Source: Methylobacillus glycogenes JCM 2850
Lineage (GTDB): Bacteria > Pseudomonadota > Gammaproteobacteria > Burkholderiales > Methylophilaceae
DNA length: 64,000 bases
Direction of reading: 5' to 3'
Assembly (NCBI RefSeq): GCF_000617925.1
Contig: NZ_BAMT01000001.1
Location: 434,001 to 498,000, forward strand
How positions within the stretch are numbered: position 1 is the first letter of the stretch; the number at the start of each line of letters is the position of its first letter. The position numbers and the translations under genes are program-made. The notes beneath the pieces are model-generated. The model saw nothing but the letters and a program-made list of their open reading frames with translations. It was not told the DNA's origin and ran no database searches. Shown one piece after another: positions 29,325 to 38,307 of this stretch.

Positions 29325-30122
29325 TTATGCTAAAACAAATTTGAAACCAATCAGCAACAAGATCAGGGCCAGTATTGGACGCAATACCTTTTCCGGAATC
29401 TTGGCGCTGACATGGCTGCCTATCCAAATGCCTGGCAGGGAGCCTATCAGCAGGCTACCCAGCAAGGTGAAATCAATATGGCCCAAGGTCCAGTGACCTA
29501 TGCCTGCCACTGCGGTGAGTGGAATGGCGTGGGCTAAATCGGTGCCTACCACTTTCAGCGTGCTCATCCTGGGGTAGAGCAGCAGAATTGCGATAGTGCC
29601 TAGCGCGCCTGCTCCAACCGAAGACAGGGTAACCAGAGCACCGAGTACGGCGCCGACCATGACGGTAGCCGCAATCTGTGTATTGCCATTGAATCGGCCA
29701 ATACTGATGACATCATCTTCCACCGCAGCCACCTGCTTGCGCAGCAGAAAGCTACGGATCAGCAGGGCACAGGCTGTAAGAATCAGGGCGATACCTAATG
29801 CATAGGTAATCAGGCCTGTGGTGTCCTTGCCTACTGCGATCAAATGCTTGATCACATATATGGTAGCTATCGAGACCGGTAGGCTACCTGTCGCCATCAG
29901 TGCGACAACTTTCCAATCTACGGACTTGTGTGTACCGTGATGTACCCAGACCCCACCCGTTTTGGTGATGGCCGCAAATAACAGATCGGTGCCAACGGCT
30001 ACCATGGGCTTAAAACCAAACAGGAAAACCAGTAACGGGGTCATCAATGAACCGCCGCCTACCCCAGTGATGCCGACGAGAAAACCAACGGCAAAGCCGG
30101 AGAGTATGTAGCCTATGTCCAT
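29325..30122 (-). CDS. TauE/SafE-family sulfite/anion permease
   Basis: A 265-residue membrane protein with about eight helices of the TauE/SafE family. The start region contains SGFAVGFLVGITGVGGGSLM, the first half of the family's inverted repeat. The second is VLGALVTLSSVGAGALGTIA near the middle. Located first in the sulfate-assimilation operon, 10 bp before the sulfite reductase gene, it probably moves sulfite or sulfate. Divergent from cysB across 163 bp. Confidence 0.9.
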   Translation of the reverse strand: MDIGYILSGFAVGFLVGITGVGGGSLMTPLLVFLFGFKPMVAVGTDLLFAAITKTGGVWVHHGTHKSVDWKVVALMATGSLPVSIATIYVIKHLIAVGKDTTGLITYALGIALILTACALLIRSFLLRKQVAAVEDDVISIGRFNGNTQIAATVMVGAVLGALVTLSSVGAGALGTIAILLLYPRMSTLKVVGTDLAHAIPLTAVAGIGHWTLGHIDFTLLGSLLIGSLPGIWIGSHVSAKIPEKVLRPILALILLLIGFKFVLA

Positions 30123-30285
30123 GAAGTGATTGTTGTTTTCTTACTGGACATGCGTTTAAGGCGTGAACAGCTTAAAAAATATAGCCCGAAAAAGCCTTTT
30201 ATTATAACAGGTTAAATAAATAAATTAATAGTATGTTATTCTATGCATATGTGATTTTGTTATAAAACAAAGGCCAAAAAGCATA
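30123..30285. promoter_or_regulatory. Divergent control region tauE-cysI operon / cysB
   Basis: 163 bp, strongly AT-rich, between two divergent genes. It includes TTTGTT-ATAA-AACAAA (30256-30271), just before the cysB start, and TA-rich segments around 30199-30245 that could hold promoters for both directions. By analogy it is where CysB would act on the sulfate genes; the exact sites are not defined by the sequence alone. Confidence 0.5.
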
Positions 30286-31218
30286 ATGAAAATACATCAG
30301 TTGCGATACGTTCGTGAGGTAGCTCGCCAGGGCTTGAGTGTTTCACTGGCCGCAGATGCTCTGCATACCTCACAGCCCGGGGTGAGCAAGCAGATACAAC
30401 TACTTGAAGAAGAACTTAATCTTCAGATTTTCAAGCGTAACGGCAAGCGGCTGATCGGTATAACGGAACCAGGCAAAATTATACTAGACTTGGCTGAACG
30501 CGTCATGATGGAGATGGACAACATCAAGCGCGTGGGTGAGGAATTCACCCATGAAGACACTGGTGCCCTGACCATCGCCACTACCCACACCCAGGCACGT
30601 TATAGATTGCCAGCGGCGGTTAAATCCTTTATGGAGCGTTACCCTGGGGTCAAGCTGACCATACATCAGGGCAACCCCACCCAGGTGGCCGAGCAAGTGC
30701 GCCGGGGTGAAGCCGATATCGGCATTGCCACCGAGTCCATCAGCAGCTTCGAAGACTTGCTTTGCCTGCCTTGCTATCAATGGAATCGCTGCGTGGTCAC
30801 ACCACAAAATCACCCCTTGATGGACGGCAAGCCACTGACGCTGGAAAAGATTACCCGCTACCCGCTGATTACCTACGATTTTGCCTTTACTGGCGGCTCA
30901 CTGGTGAGTCAGGTATTCGAGAAGGCGGGCTTGACCCCCAATGTGGTGCTGACTGCGATTGATGCCGATGTGATCAAGACTTATGTCAATCTGGGCTTGG
31001 GCGTCGGCTTGCTGGCGAATATGGCCTATGACCCTGCGCGCGATAGCCATCTGGCCATGCGCGATGTCAGCGATCTTTTCCCTGCCAGCACCACCTATAT
31101 AGGCTTGCGCCGCGATGCTTATTTGCGTGGTTACGCCTATGCCTTTATTGAATTACTGGCCCCGCACTATGACCGCAAGGCAGTGGAGGCTGAATTGAAA
31201 AACGGCCCTGGTGAATAA
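30286..31218 (+). CDS. cysB: CysB-type LysR transcriptional regulator
   Basis: A 310-residue LysR regulator. It begins MKIHQLRYVREVARQGLSVS, the CysB/Cbl-type helix-turn-helix, then TSQPGVSKQIQLLEEELN. The effector domain has the CysB-like TTHTQARYRLPAAVKSF and GEADIGIATES. CysB activates sulfate-assimilation genes when N-acetylserine signals sulfur need. Its divergence from the tauE-cysI-DUF934-cysDN operon supports this role. A Cbl-like paralogue role is possible. Confidence 0.93.
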   Translation: MKIHQLRYVREVARQGLSVSLAADALHTSQPGVSKQIQLLEEELNLQIFKRNGKRLIGITEPGKIILDLAERVMMEMDNIKRVGEEFTHEDTGALTIATTHTQARYRLPAAVKSFMERYPGVKLTIHQGNPTQVAEQVRRGEADIGIATESISSFEDLLCLPCYQWNRCVVTPQNHPLMDGKPLTLEKITRYPLITYDFAFTGGSLVSQVFEKAGLTPNVVLTAIDADVIKTYVNLGLGVGLLANMAYDPARDSHLAMRDVSDLFPASTTYIGLRRDAYLRGYAYAFIELLAPHYDRKAVEAELKNGPGE

Positions 31219-31224
31219 GCTGCA

Positions 31225-31731
31225 ATGAAGCCATTGCTGCGCACAGGCTTATGCTGGCTGTTGTTGATGCCATTGCTAGCCCAGGCCAGGGATGTGCCGC
31301 CCATGCCTGCCGTTAATAGCGAAAGTGGTTTGTATGAGGTAGAAGTCGAGCCTGGTGTCAGCTATGAGGATGTGATTGATAGCCTCAAGGTGGTGTCCGC
31401 CGGGGAGAATTTCGTCAACCCAGCCAATCTGCCCATAGGCGAGCATTTGCGGGAACGTGGTCAGATTCCCGAAGGGCCGTTGGAAGTGCGGGGTTTTTGC
31501 AATCTGGGCCTAGGTGCGGAAATCATGCTGGATCACCCCGAATTTGTCAGTTTTGCACCTTGCCGTATCGGCATCTACCAGCGCAAAGGCAAGCTCTACC
31601 TGGGACTGGCGCGGCCCACTTATGATTTACGCAGCATTCAGAACCCCACCCCGCGTGCGCGCAAGGCGGCGCAGCAGCTAGAAACCATTTTATTGCGCAT
31701 TATGGACAAGGCCAGGCAGGGCGATATTTGA
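31225..31731 (+). CDS. Secreted DUF302 protein
   Basis: A 168-residue protein with a signal peptide (MKPLLRTGLCWLLLMPLLAQ, cleavage likely after AQA). The mature part matches the DUF302 pattern, with SYEDVIDSLKVVSAGENF, GAEIMLDHPEFVSFAPCRI and YLGLARPTYDL. The function of DUF302 proteins is not known; they form a ferredoxin-like alpha/beta dimer. It starts 7 bp after cysB and may be cotranscribed with it. Confidence 0.85.
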   Translation: MKPLLRTGLCWLLLMPLLAQARDVPPMPAVNSESGLYEVEVEPGVSYEDVIDSLKVVSAGENFVNPANLPIGEHLRERGQIPEGPLEVRGFCNLGLGAEIMLDHPEFVSFAPCRIGIYQRKGKLYLGLARPTYDLRSIQNPTPRARKAAQQLETILLRIMDKARQGDI

Positions 31732-31765
31732 CGTAGGCCATGATAGAACATAGCGAGAATCTCTG

Positions 31766-33261
31766 ATGACCAATCCCATTCCCTTAGCAAAAAGCGCCGA
31801 TTTTCTTTACCTCTTGCCCAAAATGGCCAACCGCCATGGCTTGATCTCCGGGGCCACAGGCACAGGCAAAACCGTCACCCTGCAAAGCATCGCCGAGAGC
31901 TTCTCGCGCATGGGGGTGCCAGTGTTTATGGCCGATGTGAAGGGCGATCTCAGCGGCATCAGCCTGCCAGGCGGCGGCAACGCCAAGGTGGAGGCCAGGG
32001 TGGCCCAGCTTGGGATAGAAGGTTTTACCTTGGCAGCTTGCCCGGTAACGCTATGGGATGTGTTTGGCAAGCAAGGTCACCCGGTACGCACCACCATCGC
32101 CGAGATGGGGCCATTGCTGTTGGGGCGCATGCTCAACCTCAACGAGGTGCAGTCTGGCGTGTTGACCGCTGTATTCAAGATTGCCGATGACAAGGGCTGG
32201 TTACTGCTGGACATGAAAGACCTGCGCGCCATGATTCAGCATGCGTCTGAACATGCAGGCGAATACAGCAGTGAGTACGGCAATATCTCCAGCGCCAGCG
32301 TAGGGGCCATCCAGCGTGCCTTGCTGCAGCTGGAGCATGAAGGTGCAGACCAGTTGTTTGGTGAGCCTGCGCTCAATCTGGATGACCTGATGCAAACCGA
32401 TAGCAAGGGCTGGGGCGTGGTGAATATCCTGGCCGCCGATGCCTTGTATAACTCGCCACGGTATATGCGACGCTATTGTTGTGGTTGCTCTCCGAGTTGT
32501 TTGAAAAGCTGCCCGAGGTAGGCGATCTGGAAAAGCCCAAGCTGGCCTTCTTCTTTGATGAAGCGCACTTGTTGTTCAATGATGCGCCCAAGAGCCTGAT
32601 GGACAAGATAGAACAAGTAGTGCGCCTGATACGCTCCAAGGGTGTGGGCGTGTATTTTGTCAGCCAGAACCCGCTGGATATCCCCGATGTAGTGTTGGGC
32701 CAGCTGGGTAATCGTGTGCAACACGCTTTGCGTGCTTTTACGCCACGAGATCAGAAGGCCGTCAGAGCGGCAGCGGAAACCTTCCGTGCCAACCCTGCAG
32801 TCAAGGTTAGCGAGGTGATTACCGAGCTGGGGGTAGGGGAGGCGCTGGTATCTTTCCTTGATGAGCAAGGCAGGCCTACCCCGGTAGAGCGCGCTTTCAT
32901 CTGCCCGCCAGGCAGCCGCATAGGGCCACTTAATGCGCAAGAGCGTGAGCAGTTGATCAAGTCTTCCATCGTTTACGGCCATTACGAGAACAGCGTAGAT
33001 CGTGAATCAGCGTACGAGATTCTCAAGGGTAGAGCGGCCGAAGCACCCGAGCAGGCGGCTGAAGAAGGCGGCTTTGATTGGGGTGATCTGTTTGGTGGCG
33101 GCAAGTCAGAACCCGCGCGCAAGACTGGTGGGCGTCAGCCGCAAGGTGTGCTGGAAACTGCAGCCAAGAGCGCGGCACGCGCGATAGGTTCTGAATTAGG
33201 CAGGCAAATATTGCGTGGCGTGCTGGGTTCCATACTCGGTGGCGGCAAGCGTGGTAAATAG
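31766..33261 (+). CDS. YjgR/DUF853-type HerA-like ATPase (apparent frameshift)
   Basis: A P-loop ATPase of the HerA-FtsK superfamily (YjgR type), 498 residues when repaired; its cellular role is unknown. Walker A is [14 protein letters not shown] near residue 30; Walker B is [10 protein letters not shown]. The C-terminal region is rich in Gly/Ala and ends [15 protein letters not shown]. The N-terminal frame stops at 32521 and the C-terminal frame begins earlier ([19 protein letters not shown]). One extra T at 32462 gives [19 protein letters not shown], the family sequence. Confidence 0.9.
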
Positions 33262-33350
33262 GCGTGCTAAGTAGGTGACAGCGCATGACGATGCACCATG
33301 GTCATGTTGATACACAAGGTTTATAGATAGTTACAGCAGGTTATTCAGCA

Positions 33351-33911
33351 GTGCAGATCATTACTCAATCCGGTCAGGCAGAACAGACCATCACCAAATC
33401 CCGTTTTGTCGCCAGTGCAGACTATTGCAGCGACGAGCGTGCCGTGGCCATGGCTTTGCGCCGCCTGGCCAGCGCCCATCAATCCGCGCATCATCTGGCT
33501 TACGCCTATAGGGTTAAAACGTCACAAGGCATAGTGCAGCGTTTCAGCGATGCTGGTGAGCCTTCAGGGACTGCAGGCAAGCCAGTGTTGCAGATGTTGG
33601 AAGGGCGTGATCTCATCAACGTTTGTGTGGGGGTGATACGTTACTACGGTGGCGTTAACCTTGGCACTGGCGGCCTGGCCCGCGCTTATGGCGGCACAGC
33701 CAAGCTGGCCTTGGACAATGCACGCTTTGGTGATTTTGTGGAAATGCAAACCATGCGTTTCACGCTGGATTACAAACGCCTGGATCAACTGACGCGCGAC
33801 CTGGCGCGCATGAATGGTGAAATTCTTGACAAGGCTTTTGGTGAACATGTCACAGTGCTGGCTTCTGTGCCTGCACATGAGGTGGCGAATTTGCAGCAGA
33901 AGTATGCTTGA
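33351..33911 (+). CDS. YigZ/IMPACT family protein
   Basis: A 186-residue protein of the IMPACT/YigZ family. It starts from GTG at 33351 (MQIITQSGQAEQTITKSRF). The signature is AYRVKTSQGIVQRFSDAGEP followed by SGTAGKPVLQ and VGVIRYYGGVNLGTGGLARA. In other organisms family members bind nucleic acids or ribosomes; the bacterial role is unsettled. There is no good ribosome site, so expression may be low. A terminator follows. Confidence 0.93.
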   Translation: MQIITQSGQAEQTITKSRFVASADYCSDERAVAMALRRLASAHQSAHHLAYAYRVKTSQGIVQRFSDAGEPSGTAGKPVLQMLEGRDLINVCVGVIRYYGGVNLGTGGLARAYGGTAKLALDNARFGDFVEMQTMRFTLDYKRLDQLTRDLARMNGEILDKAFGEHVTVLASVPAHEVANLQQKYA

Positions 33912-33952
33912 GGCTGAAAGCTGATGTACCTTTGATGCCAAAGTTGAAAACA

Positions 33953-33978
33953 AAAAAGCCAGCGTAAGCTGGCTTTTT
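33953..33978 (+). terminator. Rho-independent terminator
   Basis: AAAAAGCCAGC (33953-33963), loop GTAA, GCTGGCTTTTT (33968-33978). Between the convergent yigZ-like gene and the OmpA-like lipoprotein gene; can act both ways. Confidence 0.9.
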
Positions 33979-34001
33979 GCTAGTGCTTGTAACAGCGTTA
34001 T

Positions 34002-34664
34002 TTACTGCGGAGTTGCAGGCTCTGGCTCAGCGACAAAGATCTCTACACGGCGATTCTTGGCGCGATTGGCAGCGGTGTCATTGGCCACCAGTGGTTCATG
34101 TGAGCCACGACCATTCACGGTGAAACGACTTGCAGCCACGCCGCGCCCGGTGAGGTAATCACGGGTATTGCTGGCGCGGTTCAGAGAAAGCGGGTTGTTG
34201 ATGGCATCACTACCTGTATTGTCAGTGTGGCCAGTAATCGTTACTAGAGTGCGTGGGTTGCTATTGAGTGTGGAAGCAAAGCTATCAAGCACAGTACGGA
34301 AGTTAGGCTGGATATCAGCCTTGCCTGAGGCAAAGGAGATATCGCTGGGGATAGCCAGCTTAAGGCGATTATCTTCGGTCTGGGAAACTTGTACCCCTGT
34401 GCCCTCAGTAGCTTGTTCCATCTGGCGCTTCTGTTCTTCCATGCGCTTGGACCAGATATTGCCTGCAATGGCACCTGCGCCAGCACCTACTGCAGCGCCA
34501 ATCGCTGCACCCTTACCCTTGCCCGCAATGGCGCCTATGACGGCGCCGGTGCCCGCACCTATGGCCGCACCCTTGGTCGTGCCTTTTTGGGTTTCTGACA
34601 TATTGGCGCAGCCGCTAACGGCCAGGGCCATGACCAATGCGCTTACTGTGAGTTTGGCTTTCAT
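34002..34664 (-). CDS. OmpA-family lipoprotein with glycine zipper
   Basis: A 220-residue outer-membrane lipoprotein. The ATG at 34664 has AAAGGAA upstream; the open frame extends 49 codons further without support. The signal peptide ends in the lipobox VSGC (Cys at about 19). Residues 30-68 form an Ala/Gly glycine-zipper (GAAIGAGTGAVIGAIAGKGK). Residues 110-220 form an OmpA C-terminal peptidoglycan-binding domain with TITGHTDNTGSDAIN and the closing NRRVEIFV. The family (YiaD-like) links the outer membrane to the cell wall. Confidence 0.93.
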   Translation of the reverse strand: MKAKLTVSALVMALAVSGCANMSETQKGTTKGAAIGAGTGAVIGAIAGKGKGAAIGAAVGAGAGAIAGNIWSKRMEEQKRQMEQATEGTGVQVSQTEDNRLKLAIPSDISFASGKADIQPNFRTVLDSFASTLNSNPRTLVTITGHTDNTGSDAINNPLSLNRASNTRDYLTGRGVAASRFTVNGRGSHEPLVANDTAANRAKNRRVEIFVAEPEPATPQ

Positions 34665-34813
34665 AGAGTTTCCTTTTTTGCTTTTGGTAATGAGGAGTAA
34701 GGCAAGTAGATTGGCTGGAAGTTCTGCGCCCAGTGAGTCCAGGTGACTATCCAGGCCAGAAGCCAACTCTTCATGCTCACTCTGGTACAACTGCCAGCAG
34801 GATGATGGCATAA

Positions 34814-34843
34814 AAAAGCCCGCCTGGGAGCAGGCGGGCTTTT
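34814..34843 (-). terminator. Terminator of the fhc operon
   Basis: AAAAGCCCGCCTG (34814-34826), loop GGAG, CAGGCGGGCTTTT (34831-34843): a 13-bp stem. On the minus strand it is followed by a T run, so it ends fhcBADC just past the fhcC stop. Confidence 0.9.
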
Positions 34844-34897
34844 CAGTATTTACTGCATGACAAAATACTGTGCTTACAGTGCTTTTGTTTTAACAGC

Positions 34898-35704
34898 CTA
34901 TTTCAAAACCAGAATTTCACCCTTGCCGTCGTTGGCAATATCGCCAGCATAGCGCTGTACGCGGTTCTGTTTCAGGCTGGCGAACTTGCTGGGGAAGTTG
35001 GCAAATGACTTGAACATCAGGCTGAGGAAGGGCAGGGTGTGGGTGCCGCAATCCTGCAGGGTAGCGTGCAGCTTGGGTTCTTGTGTCAGCAATAATGTGC
35101 CGCGGCGCATGCCGTAACCCAAATAATCGCCTACCGTACCCAATACGCCTATGGTGCCAGCCAGCATGCGCGATGCGCAGTAGGCACCGACATTGCCTTC
35201 AATCAGGATAATGCCGCGACGCATCTGGTCACCCGCGCGCTCACCCGCATTGCCCGTGATGATGACTACGCCACCTTTCATGCCTTTGCGGTCGCCAGGC
35301 AGGGCGGCGGCGAGGAAATCACCCACACTGCCATTGATGTGCAGCGTACCACCTGCCATGCCGCTGGCAGCAAAGGCATCGGCATCACCGTTGAGCACAA
35401 TTTCACCCTTGCGCATCTGCAAGCCCAGATAAGAGCCTGCGCCACCATTGATGGTGATGCGGCCACCGTTCATTTTCTGGCCTATATAGTCCAGCTTGCG
35501 GCTGGCCTGAGCAAAGATGATGTCGTTGGCGTCATCGCCGCTGATATCGAAGACTTGATCTACACGCAACTGCTGGCGGCCACTGACCAGGGTAATGGCA
35601 GCAATCTCAGCAACGCTCTTGTCAGCGAGTTGGTCCGGGGTCAGCGGCGAGACATCTACGCGCTGCTGTAAGGGGGCTTTGAGGGTAAAGGTCAACGCGC
35701 TCAT
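34898..35704 (-). CDS. fhcC: Formyltransferase/hydrolase complex subunit C
   Basis: A 268-residue subunit of the Fhc complex, homologous to FmdC of archaeal formylmethanofuran dehydrogenase and to the alpha domain of glutamate synthase. It shows the repeated glycine beta-helix pattern, for example MNGGRITINGGAGSYLGLQM and GDQMRRGIILIEGNVGAYC. It has a structural role in the complex. Start overlaps the fhcD stop (ATGA), the last gene of the operon. Confidence 0.95.
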   Translation of the reverse strand: MSALTFTLKAPLQQRVDVSPLTPDQLADKSVAEIAAITLVSGRQQLRVDQVFDISGDDANDIIFAQASRKLDYIGQKMNGGRITINGGAGSYLGLQMRKGEIVLNGDADAFAASGMAGGTLHINGSVGDFLAAALPGDRKGMKGGVVIITGNAGERAGDQMRRGIILIEGNVGAYCASRMLAGTIGVLGTVGDYLGYGMRRGTLLLTQEPKLHATLQDCGTHTLPFLSLMFKSFANFPSKFASLKQNRVQRYAGDIANDGKGEILVLK

Positions 35705-36609
35705 GCCATGATCTCCCTGAGTTTGAAGTGATAAGGGCCGAGCTTGCCGCCGTAGTTACCTGCGGAAATACGCTTGATGCCGTTCTTGGCACCCAACTCG
35801 CAAGCCGCGGCTATGCCCACACGCATGGCAACCCGGATATCAGGATCGGTCAGGCCATCAATCACGATTTCCATTACGGATTCGATCTCGGGGGACAGCT
35901 CGGTCTTGGTGATGCCTTTGAGAGTAGGGCAGAAGGCATCATTGGTCGAGGCGATCAATGCCTTGTACTTGGAGCCTACCTTGGAGCCTGAGCGCACAAC
36001 GCCGCCAGGGAAAGGCATGATGACATTGGGCACCTTGCTCATGGCATCAATTGCGGCTTCACACGCGGCCAGCGCCTGCGGTTGCGATTCCGCCAGAATG
36101 AGGAAATTGCCACCGCCGACCGAGCGAATCATGCCTGTGCTTTCCTCAGTGAGGAATTCACCATCCATGACAGGCACGCGCCAGTAGCGCTTGCCGTTGA
36201 ATAGCTTGGAGGTCTGGAAGCCATCGCCGAAGAAGCGCAGGTTTTTGCCGAGGTTGATCTTGGTGATCTCGGCATAGCCTTCGTCTATGCCGGAGAATGC
36301 TGCTGCGGTAGGGCAGGTCAGCACACATTGGCCCATACGGGTTTCCAGTTGCTTGATCAGCACTGCGCTGCTCATGGCAAACATCAAAATGGAGACGCCG
36401 GGGCGGCCATCCGGAGTTTCTTCCGGGCTGAGTTCACGCTCTATGCCTGCTTCCACGCCGCAGGCAATCACCGAGGTCGCAAAGCCTGTCATGGCGCGGG
36501 CGGCATTGTAGGCCCAGCGCAAATTCTGCGCGGTGATGATGACACGCGTGCCGCGCATGCCGAAGGCTTCGGCAAAGGTGTCGTCTATGGTTACGCCGTT
36601 AATAATCAT
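35701..36609 (-). CDS. fhcD: Formylmethanofuran:H4MPT formyltransferase
   Basis: A 302-residue formyltransferase that passes the formyl group from formyl-H4MPT to methylofuran within the Fhc complex. I start at the ATG at 36609 (MIINGVTIDDTFAEAFGMRG), which overlaps the fhcA stop as TAATG; the frame extends ten codons further. Family blocks are GVEAGIERELSPEETPDGRP, GGGNFLILAESQPQAL and FPGGVVRSGSKVGSKYK. It acts with FhcA, encoded just upstream. Confidence 0.96.
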   Translation of the reverse strand: MIINGVTIDDTFAEAFGMRGTRVIITAQNLRWAYNAARAMTGFATSVIACGVEAGIERELSPEETPDGRPGVSILMFAMSSAVLIKQLETRMGQCVLTCPTAAAFSGIDEGYAEITKINLGKNLRFFGDGFQTSKLFNGKRYWRVPVMDGEFLTEESTGMIRSVGGGNFLILAESQPQALAACEAAIDAMSKVPNVIMPFPGGVVRSGSKVGSKYKALIASTNDAFCPTLKGITKTELSPEIESVMEIVIDGLTDPDIRVAMRVGIAAACELGAKNGIKRISAGNYGGKLGPYHFKLREIMA

Positions 36610-38285
36610 TATGCTGTTTTCTCCCTGCGGCCCTTGCACTCCTGGACGATCACGTTGCCGCGACCATCTTCTTCCAGTTCGGCTGCATTGACCTTGAAGT
36701 TTTCCATATTCATGGTGTGGTAGCGGTCAAAGTATTGCTTGAGGTCTTTTTCGATAGCCTTGTCGAAGTCGGGCTTGACCGTATGCGTGCTACCCCAGGT
36801 GACCTTGACCACTTCACCGTTGCGCACCACCAGTTGACCATCCTTGAACACATAATCTGGCTTGGCAAACATCGCTTCGCGATCTGGATTATCGGTATAG
36901 ACGGTAATGTCTGCACCAGCGCCCACGCCCAAATGACCACGGTCATGCAGGCCGACCAGCTTGGCCGCACCCGCACGCGTCATGATGGCAATCTCGTACA
37001 GGCTGTATTCGCGTTCGATAGAGTTCAGCGTGCTCATGGCCTGGGCATCCAGATTGAGCTTGGTGAACATATCGTTACGGAAGCTCTTGTCCATCAGCAG
37101 GCGAATCAAATGCGGATAGCTGGTGAATGGCGCACCGTTGGGGTGGTCGGTGGTAAGGAAAATACGCCATGGGTCTTCGCTCAAAAGGAAGATTTCCAGG
37201 CCTATTGCCCACTGCAGTGCGTTGACGAAGTTTTGATCCTTGTACTTGAACGGCACTACGCCGCAGCCTGAATCACACTCGATATCCATCAGCACCGACT
37301 TGCGTGGTGAGCCGTGGCCGGAGTTGGCGTACTGGCGCATATTGTCGCCAGAAGCGGTCACGGTTTGGCCAAAGAGAATCTGCCCTACGTCAGCCGAGAC
37401 GTTCTTGTGCTTGTTGAGTGCTTCGGCAATCGCAGCAGCGCCTGAGGAAAACTTGCGGTCACCCTCGGTACCATAGCTGTGAAACTGGATATGCGTAAGG
37501 TGGACTGGGTAGCCTTCAACCGCGCCCATGGTCTTGAGAGTGGTTTCCACATTGCCGGGCACACCGAGGTTGTTGCCGTGTACGTGCAGCGGGTGGGCAA
37601 TGCCCAGCTCATAAACCGCACGCGTCAGCGATTGCAGCACTTCACGCGGCGTGACCTGGTAGTGCACATTTTCTTCATCCAGATTAAGCGCGCGCTGGTT
37701 GAACTTGAAGGCATTGATACCGCCTGGGTTCACTACCTTGATGCCTATGGCCTGGGTGGCATGCAGTATCCACGCCACATAATCGTTGATGGCGTTCTGA
37801 TCTTTCTTGGCGGCCAGCATGCGCAGGAAGTAATCGTCACTGCCTATCATGGCGTAGCCACCCTTATCGATAATAGGGGTGTCGCACATTTCCAGATGCG
37901 ATTGGCGCGCATTGACCGGGGATAGTGCAGGCTCGAAACCTGCGGTGTAACCCATCTCGGCGTAGCGATAACCTGTGGTGAGTGTCGAAGGTGCGGCATG
38001 ACCACAGCCAGAACGGCAGGCATCAGTGTGCTGGGAAGGGTGGGCACGATGATCTTCAGGCAGCATAAGACGGGCAATATTGACCTTGCCGCCGCCAATG
38101 TGAGTGTGCATATCAATGGCACCGGACATCACCACCTTGCCACGCAGGTCATATTCCTGGTCTATGGGTTCGGCATCACTGGGACGTTCTACGATGCGGC
38201 CATCGCGGACATAAATGTCCATGACCTTGCCATCGATCTGGTGTGCGGGATCGTAAACCCGGCCACCGGTAAGTTTGATGAGCAT
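36609..38285 (-). CDS. fhcA: Formyltransferase/hydrolase complex subunit A (formyl hydrolase)
   Basis: A 558-residue amidohydrolase-family subunit, homologous to archaeal FmdA/FwdA, that hydrolyses formylmethylofuran to formate. The metal-binding HxH is in GAIDMHTHIGGGKVNIARLM near residue 60, and further His residues follow at HVHGNNLG and LTHIQFHSYG. LTTDHPNGAPFTSYPHLIR carries the conserved Asp/His region. Length is normal. Start MLIKLTGGRVYDPAHQ, 22 bp after fhcB. Confidence 0.96.
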   Translation of the reverse strand: MLIKLTGGRVYDPAHQIDGKVMDIYVRDGRIVERPSDAEPIDQEYDLRGKVVMSGAIDMHTHIGGGKVNIARLMLPEDHRAHPSQHTDACRSGCGHAAPSTLTTGYRYAEMGYTAGFEPALSPVNARQSHLEMCDTPIIDKGGYAMIGSDDYFLRMLAAKKDQNAINDYVAWILHATQAIGIKVVNPGGINAFKFNQRALNLDEENVHYQVTPREVLQSLTRAVYELGIAHPLHVHGNNLGVPGNVETTLKTMGAVEGYPVHLTHIQFHSYGTEGDRKFSSGAAAIAEALNKHKNVSADVGQILFGQTVTASGDNMRQYANSGHGSPRKSVLMDIECDSGCGVVPFKYKDQNFVNALQWAIGLEIFLLSEDPWRIFLTTDHPNGAPFTSYPHLIRLLMDKSFRNDMFTKLNLDAQAMSTLNSIEREYSLYEIAIMTRAGAAKLVGLHDRGHLGVGAGADITVYTDNPDREAMFAKPDYVFKDGQLVVRNGEVVKVTWGSTHTVKPDFDKAIEKDLKQYFDRYHTMNMENFKVNAAELEEDGRGNVIVQECKGRREKTA

Positions 38286-38307
38286 GTTGCTGGTTCCTTA
38301 TTCTTGC

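Noticed and set aside
24537..31218. Nitrate/nitrite assimilation operon
   Set aside because: The haemoprotein family covers nitrite and sulfite reductases, but cysD, cysN and cysB next to it indicate sulfite.
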